Source of the DNA: CBDFKB01 sp965248715
Lineage (GTDB): Bacteria; Pseudomonadota; Alphaproteobacteria; Rhizobiales; Rhizobiaceae
Reading direction: 5' to 3'
Length of the DNA stretch: 31,864 nucleotides
Assembly: GCA_965248715.1 (NCBI GenBank)
Contig: CBDFKB010000002.1
Location: 1 to 31,864, forward strand
Shown here: positions 1 to 7,449 of the stretch, piece after piece
How positions within the stretch are numbered: the first letter of the stretch is position 1
How the letters are laid out: every line of letters starts with the position of its first letter
Notes under the pieces: model-generated
The model's database searches: none
What the model was told of the DNA's origin: nothing
The model's input: only the letters and a program-made list of their open reading frames with translations
Program-made: the position numbers and the translations under genes

Positions 1-2
1 CC

Positions 3-671
3 GATCTCGATTTCAACGCGCTTGCGCCTTTGTTGGACCGCTGGGAGCGGCCGCTTAAGGATACTGAAATCGCCTGTATGTTGAGCCATCGCAGGTGCTG
101 GGAGCGGGTCGCTGGGTATGGTCAACCGGTGCTGGTGCTGGAAGACGATGTGTTGATTTCCCGTTTCCTGCCCGAGGTGCTGGCGGCGCTAGAAGAATTT
201 GATGGCGCCGATCATTTAACGCTGGAGGCGCGCGGGCGCAGAAAACTGCTCGACCGCAAACCGATAGCCTTGGCTGGCCGTTTTCATCTGGTCCGGCTAT
301 ATCTTGATCGTTCCGGTGCTGCCGGTTATGTGCTGTGGCCAGATGGGGCCAGGAAACTTATCACGGCGGCCAACCACGCCATTGGCCTTGCTGACGCTTT
401 GATCTGCCAAACCGCGACGCTTAATTCTTGGCAAGTGGAGCCGGCACCGCTCATTCAATCCGACTGCGCGGCACTTTACGGGGTAAGCGATCCGCTTTGT
501 TCCGGCTCGATGATCGCGAAGGGTAATAAGGTGGGTTATGCGGGGCAAACGAAGGCCATATGGCTTGGGTTTAAGTGGCGGCGCGTGGTCAGCCAGATCA
601 AAATGGGGTGTCGGCAATTGAAAGCCATGGGCGTTGCCAAGATGAGACAAGTTGAGGTCGATTTGACTTAG
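3..671 (+). CDS. Glycosyltransferase family 25 protein, 5'-truncated by window edge
   Basis: The reading frame is open from base 3, so the true start lies outside the window; a TTG at 30 is only an internal candidate. The visible protein has the family-25 (LPS glycosyltransferase, LgtB/LpsA-like) pattern: an 'ACMLSH..CWERV' segment followed by 'VLVLEDDVL', where the acidic LEDD motif is the usual nucleotide-sugar/metal site. Family members transfer a hexose to lipopolysaccharide or another surface glycan at the cytoplasmic face of the inner membrane; the sugar and acceptor cannot be told. The C-terminus is basic, as in the second GT25 gene downstream. The last codon is ACT followed by TAG, and this stop falls on the junction with the inverted-repeat element that begins at 670. 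It probably forms one surface-glycan cluster with the two following glycosyltransferases. Family assignment is secure, function only general. Confidence 0.85.
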   Translation, partial: DLDFNALAPLLDRWERPLKDTEIACMLSHRRCWERVAGYGQPVLVLEDDVLISRFLPEVLAALEEFDGADHLTLEARGRRKLLDRKPIALAGRFHLVRLYLDRSGAAGYVLWPDGARKLITAANHAIGLADALICQTATLNSWQVEPAPLIQSDCAALYGVSDPLCSGSMIAKGNKVGYAGQTKAIWLGFKWRRVVSQIKMGCRQLKAMGVAKMRQVEVDLT

Positions 672-941
672 AGCCCTTTTAATGAATTCGGAGCCATTGT
701 GATGGAGCGATTTTGCGTCAAGATCAAGTAGCGACGCGCATGGCCATACCGCGCGGTACGCTCATGCGGCGATGCGCAGATATTGGCGCAAAAGCGCCCA
801 TCCTTTCAGGTTCTGATTGGCGGGCATCCGCCGCCGAACCGGGTTTGCCCGATGCACCGCATCGCGCTGCACACGTTTCAGCTGCGGCCTACCTCGCAAA
901 TCAAGAAACACAATTGACTTCGAATTCATTAAAAGAGCTCT
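670..941. mobile_element. MITE-like inverted-repeat element, about 270 bp
   Basis: The gap between the two GT25 genes is bracketed by near-perfect inverted repeats. The left arm starts agagcccttttaatgaattc at 670, and the reverse complement of the right arm (909-941) starts agagctcttttaatgaattc. Similarity runs about 33 bp with three mismatches and one indel. A TA dinucleotide lies at each outer edge (669-670 and 941-942), as expected for TA-targeting transposons of the IS630/mariner type. The interior has only a 76-codon open frame with no recognisable motif, so the element would be non-autonomous. The stop codon of the upstream GT25 gene spans the left boundary, and the start codon of the next GT25 gene lies 5 bp beyond the right arm. 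Confidence 0.65.
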
Positions 942-946
942 AGCGC

Positions 947-1702
947 ATGTGGACCTCCTACCTGATCAATCTCGATAACAATACGACTAGGCTTTCCTGC
1001 GCCAAGCAAGAATTTGCTACGGCCGGGGTCGAATGCGAACGGGTGCCCGGTATCCTCGGCACGGCACTGAGTAAAGACGAAATCGCCCGGGTCTATGACC
1101 ACGCCAGCAATCGGCGGCGCGCCCGGGTGCCTTTGGTGCCAGCGGAAATAGGTTGTTATCTAAGCCACTTGGAGTGCTGGCGGCGCATCGCCGAAGGCGA
1201 TCAAGCCGGTGGCTTCATCTTTGAGGATGATTTTTCCGCGAAGCCGGAACTGGCCGCGATCATGGCAAAAATCGAAGCTCTAGATTGCCGCTTTGCCGGC
1301 AAACCGTTTGATTGCGTCAAACTGTTTCAGCTTTCTGAACCCATCTATATCCGCAAGCAACCTTTGACCGACAGCGCTTGGATCGGTTTGCCGAAACGGG
1401 TTCCCACCTGCTTGACCGCCTATGGGTTGACCCGCGACGCGGCAGTCCGTTTGCGAGACAGTTCCCTGCCGTTTTTTCGGCCGGTGGACGAGGACTTTAA
1501 ATTCTGGTGGGAGAAAGGAATTACCGTGTTGACGGTAACCCCGTCGCCGGTCGAACTTGGCAACCAGGATGCGGAAACCGGTACCATCGGTGATGCCAGG
1601 CGCGAAGCTGCCGGCGGCAATTCGTTTAGCCGATTATGGCGCAACCTTACCTATCAGGCCCGCTATAGCTGGGGCGTGTTCAGCAATAATATTGGACGGT
1701 GA
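947..1702 (+). CDS. Glycosyltransferase family 25 protein
   Basis: A complete 251-residue family-25 glycosyltransferase. It begins 'YLINLDNNTTRL', the typical GT25 N-terminal strand. It then has 'EIGCYLSHLECWRRI' around residue 70 and 'GGFIFEDDF' near 90, the acidic motif that binds the nucleotide sugar, followed by a 'CLTAYGLTRDAA' segment typical of the C-terminal half. It is a paralogue of the partial gene at the left edge, and both probably act on lipopolysaccharide or a related surface glycan in the cytoplasm. No good Shine-Dalgarno sequence precedes the ATG; the upstream bases belong to the right arm of the inverted-repeat element, so expression may have been altered by that insertion. 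The GT4 gene follows after 40 bp. Donor and acceptor sugars are unknown. Confidence 0.9.
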   Translation: MWTSYLINLDNNTTRLSCAKQEFATAGVECERVPGILGTALSKDEIARVYDHASNRRRARVPLVPAEIGCYLSHLECWRRIAEGDQAGGFIFEDDFSAKPELAAIMAKIEALDCRFAGKPFDCVKLFQLSEPIYIRKQPLTDSAWIGLPKRVPTCLTAYGLTRDAAVRLRDSSLPFFRPVDEDFKFWWEKGITVLTVTPSPVELGNQDAETGTIGDARREAAGGNSFSRLWRNLTYQARYSWGVFSNNIGR

Positions 1703-1742
1703 TGTTTTACCTGGTGATCCATATTCCGTGTGGGCGTACTTC

Positions 1743-2762
1743 ATGAAGATTGTTCATTTTCACATGGGCAAGGAAGGGGGTGCGGAGAAATTCTTCGTGC
1801 ATCTGGCTCACGCATTTGCCGAACGTGGCGCTGAACAAAAGGCGTTTATCCGCCCGAACCGTACCTGGCGCGACGCGGTTGCCAGGGTGGCGGAAATTCA
1901 TGAAGGAAATTTTCGCCGGGTTTCTGTTGAGCGGTTCTTTTTGATGAGCCGGGTAAACCACTTGATCAATCAGTTCAAACCAGACGCGTTGATGGCGTGG
2001 ATGCCGCGCGGATCACGTATGGTGCCGGACTATCGCGACGCGGTACGGGTTGCGCGGCTTGGCGACTATCCCGAAAAATTGGATGCGTTCACCAATATCG
2101 ACATATTGGTTGGCAACACGCCGGGGATTGTCGAGTGTTGCCATAATCTCGGTTGGAATGGCCGGCTCGAAGTGGTGTCGAATTTCACCACCGTCAGCGA
2201 TGCGCCAGCAATCGCAAAGGCTGAACTCAACACTCCTGAAGAAGCTTTTGTGGTTGTTGGGGCCGGTCGATTTGTCGGCCGAAAAGGGTTCGACACTCTG
2301 ATCCGCGCGGTCGCCAGATTGGACGGGGTCTATTTGTGGCTGGTAGGCGATGGCCAGGAGCGCGAAAACCTGGAACGGTTGGCGCGGCGCGAAGGTATAA
2401 TCGAGCGATTGCGGTTTGTCGGCTGGCAAAAAGACACGGTGCCCTTTCTCAGGGCCGCCGATCTGTGCTGCATGCCATCGAAACACGAACCGCTCGGCAA
2501 TGTGGCGCTGGAGGCATGGGGCGTGGGGGTTCCAGTGGTATCGACCCGCAGCGAAGGGCCTAGCTGGTACATGACCGACCGCAAGGATGGGCTGATGGCC
2601 GATATTGGTGATGATGAGGGCATCGCTTCGGCTATTGCCGAAATCCGCAGCGACAAGGAGCTGGCCAAGCGGTTGGTCGAGAATGGCCGCGCCAGCCTTG
2701 ACCACCGGTTTTCCAAGCGGGCGATTGTCGATGCCTATTGGCGGTTATTTTCGGGCTGGTAA
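1743..2762 (+). CDS. Glycosyltransferase family 4 (GT-B fold) protein
   Basis: A 339-residue GT4 retaining glycosyltransferase. The start chosen is the ATG opening 'MKIVHFHMGKEGGAEKFF', which gives the canonical N-terminal beta strand and glycine loop; the frame is open further upstream but runs into the previous gene. 'VVGAGRFVGRKGFDTLI' near residues 171-187 carries the Arg/Lys donor-phosphate pair. 'KHEPLGNVALEAWG' at about 247-260 carries the E-x7-E motif (E249, E257) that defines the donor site. It resembles the RfaG/WaaG-like enzymes of LPS core or capsule assembly. It follows the GT25 gene at 40 bp and is probably co-transcribed. Its TAA stop at 2760-2762 touches the left end of a repeat element. 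Confidence 0.88.
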   Translation: MKIVHFHMGKEGGAEKFFVHLAHAFAERGAEQKAFIRPNRTWRDAVARVAEIHEGNFRRVSVERFFLMSRVNHLINQFKPDALMAWMPRGSRMVPDYRDAVRVARLGDYPEKLDAFTNIDILVGNTPGIVECCHNLGWNGRLEVVSNFTTVSDAPAIAKAELNTPEEAFVVVGAGRFVGRKGFDTLIRAVARLDGVYLWLVGDGQERENLERLARREGIIERLRFVGWQKDTVPFLRAADLCCMPSKHEPLGNVALEAWGVGVPVVSTRSEGPSWYMTDRKDGLMADIGDDEGIASAIAEIRSDKELAKRLVENGRASLDHRFSKRAIVDAYWRLFSGW

Positions 2763-2820
2763 TACCAAGAGAATTTACTATTGACCGATTTAACCGCCGC
2801 GATTTTGTTTGCTGATAAGC

Positions 2821-2919
2821 ACACTTTTCGCGATTTGTGAATCGCGAAAAGTGTTCTATCTATTTGTTTTGTCGCACAATTTTTCTGAAAACCGGTCACC
2901 ACTTTTCAGATTGTGTTCT
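2821..2919 (-). repeat. 100-bp double-hairpin intergenic repeat (family R1), copy 1
   Basis: On the minus strand this matches the copies at 7282-7382 and 30527-30626 with only a handful of differences. It consists of a hairpin with gcacaatctgaaaag-type arms around an 'ccggttttcag' core, a linker reading caaaacaaatagatag, and a second hairpin whose arms end in gcgaaaagtg. The layout resembles the RIME mosaic elements of rhizobia. This copy is nested inside the larger inverted-repeat element. Confidence 0.75.
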
Positions 2920-3022
2920 AGCGCTTGTCACGAAGCGTTGGAATAGCTTCGTCGCGCTATCTTTTTGTTTTGTCGCGTATTCTTATCCGAAAACCGCTAC
3001 ACACTTTTCGGGAATACGCTCT
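2920..3022. repeat. Second RIME-like palindromic module
   Basis: It has the same architecture as the neighbouring R1 repeat but a different sequence: a small palindrome (about 2920-2958), a linker ctatctttttgttttgtcgc, then a hairpin at about 2975-3020 with arms gcgtattc and gaatacgc around 'ccgaaaaccgctacacactt'. The linker is nearly the same as in R1, so the two families share a module. The 'cttatccgaaaaccg' core is common in intergenic repeats of Rhizobiales. Confidence 0.65.
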
Positions 3023-3087
3023 TGCCGGATGAACCGGTTTGCATCCATCAAATAGGCCAATAGTAAATTCCCTTGGTATAAATATCG

Positions 3088-3921
3088 CTAATCGATCGAT
3101 GCCGGTTTGGCGCCGGCGCGTACCGATAAGACAAATGCGACCACGAAGATCGAAGACAGGATTAAGATGATGGTCGGTGCCGGCGCGCTGTCGAGAAAGA
3201 AGCTTAGATAGACCCCGGCAAATCCGCTCACCATCGTTATCGCGGGTGCGATTAGCAGCATGTGCTGGAATCGCTTAGTGAGCAGGAAGGCGATGGCACC
3301 GGGTGCAATCAGCAATCCGATTGCCATGATGATGCCGACCGCCTTGAGGGTTGCGACGATGGTCAACGACAGCAATGCGAGGATGCCATAATGCAACAAT
3401 CCCACCGGCAGGCCGGTTGCCTTGGCGTGGGCCGGGTCGAAGGCATGCACCAATAGATCGCGGCGCTTAAGCCAAATCGCCACCGACACGAAGGCAGAAA
3501 TCGCTGCGCTGGCGATCAGATCGGCCTGCGAAATCCCCAACATATTGCCAAACAGAATGTGGTCGAGATGCACATTGGTCTCGATCTTTGTATAAAGCAC
3601 GATGCCGATGCCGAACATGCCGGAAAACACGATACCCATTGCGGTATCCTGTTTTATCCGGCTGTTTTCCTTTAAGAATCCGGTTGCCAGGGCGCAAATC
3701 ATGCCGGCGCTAAAGGCACCAATCACCAGCGGAATATTGAGGATATAGGCGACTACAATGCCAGGCAGGACCGCGTGCGAGATTGCATCGCCCATCAGTG
3801 ACCAGCCTTTCAGTACCAAGAAACAAGACAGCAGCGCGGTCGGCACGGCGATGATCACCGAGATTAACATGGCATCAACCATGAAGGTAAACCGAAATGG
3901 CAGCAGCAGTTCCTCGATCAT
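3088..3921 (-). CDS. sitD: Manganese/iron ABC transporter permease SitD
   Basis: A 277-residue very hydrophobic protein of the ABC-3 (ZnuB/SitD) permease family, with about eight to nine membrane segments. 'LKGWSLMGDAISHAVLPGIV' near residues 38-57 is the family signature. It is the second membrane subunit of the SitABCD importer that brings Mn(II), and possibly Fe(II), across the inner membrane. It is the last gene of the operon, starting 6 bp after sitC ends. The gene after it is convergent, separated by the repeat element. The C-terminus is ordinary in length. SitC and SitD are told apart only by gene order and by similarity to each other, so the letter is less sure than the family. Confidence 0.9.
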   Translation of the reverse strand: MIEELLLPFRFTFMVDAMLISVIIAVPTALLSCFLVLKGWSLMGDAISHAVLPGIVVAYILNIPLVIGAFSAGMICALATGFLKENSRIKQDTAMGIVFSGMFGIGIVLYTKIETNVHLDHILFGNMLGISQADLIASAAISAFVSVAIWLKRRDLLVHAFDPAHAKATGLPVGLLHYGILALLSLTIVATLKAVGIIMAIGLLIAPGAIAFLLTKRFQHMLLIAPAITMVSGFAGVYLSFFLDSAPAPTIILILSSIFVVAFVLSVRAGAKPASID

Positions 3922-3927
3922 TATCGA

Positions 3928-4779
3928 CTACTCCAACGCAATAGCAGCGCGGCGGCGGGCGGCGAGATAGCCATGTTTGGGCGCAAAAACGAAGGCGGTG
4001 AGGAACACCAGGGTCTGGGCGGTGATGATAATTCCGCCGGTGGCGCCGTCGAGGAAATAGCTCAAATAGGCGCCGACGAAACTGGTCACGGTGCCCACCG
4101 CAACACTTAATATCAATAAGCGCGGGAACCGGTCGGTCAAAAGATAGGCGGTAGCGCCCGGCGTTACCACCATGGCAATCACCAAGAACGCGCCGACGGT
4201 CTGTAGTGCCGCCACACAGGACGCCGACAATAAAGTGAAAAACATGATTTTCAAAAGATCCGGATTTAGGCCGATCGAGCGGGCGTGGTTCTCGTCGAAA
4301 AACACCACCATCAAATCTTTCCATTTGAGCAACAATACACCCAGCGTGACAAAGCCGATGATCGCCAGTTGCAACGTGTCGCTGGGGGTGATCGCCAAAA
4401 TGTTGCCAAGCGTGATGGTTTGTACGTCGACCGAGGTCGGCGAAATTGAAATCATGAATAGGCCAAGGCCGAAGAACGAGGTGAATATCAGCCCGATAAT
4501 CGCATCTTCCTTAAGGCCGGTGCGTTGGTTGAGAAACAACATTGCTGCTGCCGCCAGGCCGCCGGACAAAAATGCTCCGAGCGCGAACGGCAGGCCAAGC
4601 ATATAGGCACCGGCAACACCGGGCACGATCGAGTGGCTGAGCGCATCGCCGATCAACGACCAGCCCTTGAGCATCAAATAGGAGGAAAGAAACCCACATA
4701 CGCCGCCAACCAGGGCGCTGACCCACATGGCGTTGGTCATATAGCCATAATCGAACGGCTCCAGCAGTGTGGCGATCAT
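3928..4779 (-). CDS. sitC: Manganese/iron ABC transporter permease SitC
   Basis: A 283-residue ABC-3 family inner-membrane permease, the first of the two membrane subunits of the Sit importer. It carries the same 'LKGWSLIGDALSHSIVPGVA' signature near residues 38-57 as its partner, plus repeated hydrophobic spans through to 'YLSYFLDG' near the end. Its ATG overlaps the stop of the ATPase gene by four bases, which suggests translational coupling. A close relation to SitD (parallel signature and length) points to an old gene duplication, as is normal in this family. Substrate is inferred from SitA and from the adjacent Mur gene. Confidence 0.92.
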   Translation of the reverse strand: MIATLLEPFDYGYMTNAMWVSALVGGVCGFLSSYLMLKGWSLIGDALSHSIVPGVAGAYMLGLPFALGAFLSGGLAAAAMLFLNQRTGLKEDAIIGLIFTSFFGLGLFMISISPTSVDVQTITLGNILAITPSDTLQLAIIGFVTLGVLLLKWKDLMVVFFDENHARSIGLNPDLLKIMFFTLLSASCVAALQTVGAFLVIAMVVTPGATAYLLTDRFPRLLILSVAVGTVTSFVGAYLSYFLDGATGGIIITAQTLVFLTAFVFAPKHGYLAARRRAAIALE

Positions 4780-5699
4780 TTGCCGTCTTCCGGCTTGTCA
4801 TCATACAGCACGAACGGGCGCTCATCATCGGTGATGATGGTAACCTGGCGGCTGTCGTCATCGTCGTGCAATTCGGCGCCGCCGAGCACATAGTGGCGCA
4901 GCACGCCGCCGAATGCGTGCTCAAGGTTTTTCTGGGTAAACACCGCATTGGTCAAGCCATGCGCTAGCACGGTTTCCTTGATTAAGATCGTGCGGTCGCA
5001 AAATTCCGGCACCGAGCCGAGATTGTGGGTCGAAACCAGCATGACCCGGCCCTCGGCGCGTAATTGGCCAAGCAGAGCGATGATCGCTTCCTCGGTTTTG
5101 ACGTCGACACCGGTGAACGGCTCGTCGAGCAGGATCACCTTGGCGTCCTGGGCAAGGGCGCGGGCGAGAAATACCCGCTTCTTCTGGCCGCCGGAAAGCT
5201 CGCCGATCTGGCGGTCGCGGTATTCTTCCATCCCGACCCGCAGCAGCGCCTCGGCCACCGCCTCACGGTCGGTGTGGCGCGGCACGCGCATGAAATTCAT
5301 GTGGCCATAACGACCCATCATCACCACGTCTTCGACCAGAACCGGGAAGCTCCAGTCGACTTCTTCCGCCTGGGGTACATAGGCGATGATGTTACGTTTC
5401 AGCGCTTGCTTGGCCGGTAGGTTGAGGACCGAGATGCTGCCTGTCGCCAGGGGCACAAAGCCCATGATTGCCTTAAACAAGGTCGATTTGCCGGAACCAT
5501 TGACACCGACCAGCGCTGAAATTGTCGACTTCGGGATCGCAAACGATGCATCGCGCAGCGCGGTGTGGCCATTGCGGTAGGTGACCGTGATGGCGTCTGC
5601 GATAATGCCAACCTCGTCCGGCCCAATACCTGTCAACGCCATTGTGGCGTTAGGACTGGGTGTCTGGATCGGCGGTTCGGTGTCCACGATCGGTCTCAC
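4776..5699 (-). CDS. sitB: Manganese/iron ABC transporter ATP-binding protein SitB
   Basis: A 307-residue ABC ATPase with Walker A 'GVNGSGKST' at about 65-73, Q-loop 'YVPQAEEVDWSFPV' near 107-120, signature 'LSGGQ' at 168-172, Walker B 'VILLDEP' at 188-194 and the switch histidine in 'STHN' at 225. The acidic C-terminal tail with 'ELHDDDDSRQVTIITDDERP' is typical of rhizobial SitB proteins. It powers Mn/Fe uptake together with SitC and SitD at the inner membrane. The start codon is GTG, overlapping the sitA stop by four bases (GTGA). The roughly 30 residues before the ABC domain are poorly conserved, so a start further in is possible, but the overlap favours this one. Confidence 0.93.
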   Translation of the reverse strand: MRPIVDTEPPIQTPSPNATMALTGIGPDEVGIIADAITVTYRNGHTALRDASFAIPKSTISALVGVNGSGKSTLFKAIMGFVPLATGSISVLNLPAKQALKRNIIAYVPQAEEVDWSFPVLVEDVVMMGRYGHMNFMRVPRHTDREAVAEALLRVGMEEYRDRQIGELSGGQKKRVFLARALAQDAKVILLDEPFTGVDVKTEEAIIALLGQLRAEGRVMLVSTHNLGSVPEFCDRTILIKETVLAHGLTNAVFTQKNLEHAFGGVLRHYVLGGAELHDDDDSRQVTIITDDERPFVLYDDKPEDGK

Positions 5700-6595
5700 T
5701 TTGTCAGGCCATCGACAATGGTCTTGGATGTCACTCGCAGCATGTCGAGATAGGTTGGCACCGGTCCGTCGGCGGCGGTCAGGCTATCAACATACAATAT
5801 GCCGCCAAACTCGGCGCCGGTCTCGCGCGCAACCTGTTTGGCAGGGTTGCTTGAGACCGTACTTTCGCAGAACACTGCCCTAATGTCATGGGCGCGCACC
5901 CCGTCGATTACCTTGCGTACCTGTTGCGGGGTGCCGGTCTGATCGGCATTGATCGGCCAAAGATAAAGTTCCCGCATAGCGTAGTCGCGCACCAAATAGC
6001 TAAACGCGCCCTCGCAGGTCGCCAGCCAGCGTTGGCCTTGCGGGATCGCCTTAATCGCCGCGCGCAACGGGGCGATGGTAGCAGTGATTTGCGCCTTATA
6101 GGCCTTGGCGTTGGCTTGGTATATGGCGGCGTTGTCAGGATCGTGCAGTGCCAACGCATCGCGGATGTTATCTACATAGATCAGGGCATTGTCGAGCGAC
6201 ATCCAGGCGTGCGGGTTCGGCTTGCCTAAATAGTTACCCTCGGAAATGCCGATCGGTTCGATGCCCTTTGTGAGGGTCACGCTCGGCACCTCGCGAAGGT
6301 TGGCGAAAAACTGTGCAAACCATAATTCCAGGCCCATGCCGTTCCAAAATATCAACTCGGCATCCTGCGCCCGCAGGATGTCGCGAGGGGTCGGCTGGTA
6401 GCCATGGATCTCGGCGCCCGGTTTGGTGATTGATTGCACGATCGCAGCATCGCCGGCAACATTTTGGGCCATATCGGCGATCACCGTAAACGTGGTTACA
6501 GCCTTGAATTTTTGCGCTGCGGCAGCCAGTGGTTGTAATGAAAAAACCGCACCAAGCAGGGTCGCCAGCCCATATAGGAAATTCGATCGGTTCAT
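5696..6595 (-). CDS. sitA: Periplasmic manganese/iron-binding protein SitA
   Basis: A 299-residue cluster A-I metal-binding lipoprotein-like SBP, very close to enterobacterial SitA: 'KFKAVTTFTVIADMAQNVAGD' follows the signal peptide. Metal ligands are visible as H64 ('AEIHGYQPT'), H129 ('PNPHAWM'), E244 ('FCEST') and D270 ('YVDSL'). The pattern with Glu and Asp fits Mn/Fe proteins rather than the His-rich zinc type. The start is the ATG of 'MNRSNFLYGL', with a ggag Shine-Dalgarno and a hydrophobic signal peptide ending near 'LAAAA'. An upstream in-frame ATG would put extra residues across the operator sequence and spoil the signal peptide. It is the first gene of the sitABCD operon, whose upstream region holds tandem Fur/Mur boxes. 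Confidence 0.94.
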   Translation of the reverse strand: MNRSNFLYGLATLLGAVFSLQPLAAAAQKFKAVTTFTVIADMAQNVAGDAAIVQSITKPGAEIHGYQPTPRDILRAQDAELIFWNGMGLELWFAQFFANLREVPSVTLTKGIEPIGISEGNYLGKPNPHAWMSLDNALIYVDNIRDALALHDPDNAAIYQANAKAYKAQITATIAPLRAAIKAIPQGQRWLATCEGAFSYLVRDYAMRELYLWPINADQTGTPQQVRKVIDGVRAHDIRAVFCESTVSSNPAKQVARETGAEFGGILYVDSLTAADGPVPTYLDMLRVTSKTIVDGLTK

Positions 6596-6636
6596 TAATG
6601 GAACTCCGGGCTGGGCTTGATATTTGCAATTAAATA

Positions 6637-6680
6637 TGAGAATGATTTGCAATAGCTAACGCAATTAAGAATGATTTGCA
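6637..6680. promoter_or_regulatory. Tandem Fur/Mur operator boxes between sitA and mur
   Basis: Two 15-bp sites, tgagaatgatttgca at 6637-6651 and taagaatgatttgca at 6666-6680, match the 7-1-7 dyad of Fur-family operators. Each is followed by atag and preceded by a gcaatta element, so the whole unit is a direct repeat with starts 29 bp apart. They lie in the divergent sitA/mur intergenic region. The likely reading is Mn-dependent repression of sitABCD by the adjacent Mur protein. A similar arrangement is known in Sinorhizobium, where Mur controls sitABCD. Confidence 0.7.
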
Positions 6681-6740
6681 ATAGTTCAATGCATTCGTAT
6701 GAAGCAGTGTGCATGGGAAGCACACAGATAGGTTGGCGGT

Positions 6741-7187
6741 ATGGTCGACGGTAGTTTCAGGGCCGGCGAATTGAAGCGGGCACTACGCAGGGAAGGGATC
6801 AGGATCACCCGCCAGCGCCTGGCTTTGCTAAAGGTGTTAGGCGCGGCCAAGGATCACCCGGACGCCAATGAAATTTATCGCCGGACTGCAGCACTTGACG
6901 CGACGGTGTCGCTATCGACGGTATATCGCACCTTGACCGTGCTCGAACAATTAGGCGTAATCCACCGCTTGTTGTTTGATGGTGCACCGGCTCGCTTTGA
7001 GGCCTCAGGTGCTCCGCATCACGATCATATGATTGATGTCGATACCGGCAATGTGGTTGAATTTCGTTCCGAAAAGATCGAACGCCTACAGGCGAAGATT
7101 GCCGCCAAACTCGGTTATGAACTGGTGCATCACAAATTGGAACTCTATGGCCGTAAGTGCGCCAAGAAGAAAAAGCACAAAGGGTAG
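6741..7187 (+). CDS. mur: Fur-family regulator, probably Mur (manganese uptake regulator)
   Basis: A 148-residue Fur-family repressor. The winged-helix domain covers about residues 10-85, with recognition helix 'STVYRTLTVLEQLG' at 59-72. The dimerisation/metal domain has the 'HHDH' ligand motif at 93-96 and 'ELVHHKLELYGRK' at 127-139. It lacks the CxxC pairs of zinc-structured Fur or Zur, as do many alphaproteobacterial Fur/Mur proteins. The tail is very lysine-rich. It is divergent from sitA across tandem operator boxes; in rhizobia the Fur homologue in this position responds to manganese and represses sitABCD, hence the name. The protein sequence alone would also allow the name Fur. A Shine-Dalgarno sequence is weak. 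Confidence 0.85.
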   Translation: MVDGSFRAGELKRALRREGIRITRQRLALLKVLGAAKDHPDANEIYRRTAALDATVSLSTVYRTLTVLEQLGVIHRLLFDGAPARFEASGAPHHDHMIDVDTGNVVEFRSEKIERLQAKIAAKLGYELVHHKLELYGRKCAKKKKHKG

Positions 7188-7281
7188 CGGCCAGGCCGCC
7201 GCCCTTGCCCACTCTTGGCGCCCAATTGGCAAACTTTGATCCACAAGGTTTCCAGCAATTGCCGCGAAATTTGTGTTACTT

Positions 7282-7382
7282 AGAGCACAATCTGAAAAGT
7301 GGTGGCCGGTTTTCAGAAAAATTGTGCGCCAAAACAAATAGATAGAGCACTGTTTGCGATTCACAAATCGCGAAAAGTGCTC
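7282..7382 (+). repeat. 100-bp double-hairpin intergenic repeat (family R1), copy 2
   Basis: The first hairpin has arms gcacaat (7285-7291) and attgtgc (7321-7327) around a gccggttttcag core. The linker caaaacaaatagatag follows. The second hairpin runs from agcact (7346) to agtgct (7382) with inner arms gcgatt and aatcgc. It is nearly identical to 30527-30626 and, inverted, to 2821-2919. It lies downstream of mur and upstream of the AllA-family gene, and nothing else is visible in the 262-bp gap. Confidence 0.8.
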
Positions 7383-7449
7383 CAGCGATTGCAATCAGTC
7401 ATTTTGCGCTCGATAATACCTATCGCCACAAGCACAACAAGGTATTGGC

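Larger units (their letters stand above)
2762..3079. mobile_element. Composite inverted-repeat element containing RIME-like modules
   Basis: This 318-bp stretch between the convergent GT4 and sitD genes has terminal inverted repeats. The left arm 2762-2790 begins ataccaagagaatttactat, and the reverse complement of the right arm (3051-3079) begins ataccaagggaatttactat; the 29-bp arms differ at three positions. Inside lie two palindromic modules, 2821-2919 and 2920-3022, related to intergenic repeats found elsewhere in the window. TA dinucleotides occur within and beside the ends, so a TA target duplication is possible but not certain. No coding potential is seen. The left end starts at the last base of the GT4 TAA stop. 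Confidence 0.6.

Noticed and set aside
713..943. 76-codon ORF between the GT25 genes
   Set aside because: It lies wholly inside the inverted-repeat element, its C-terminus is encoded by the right arm, and it has no recognisable domain or ribosome-binding site.
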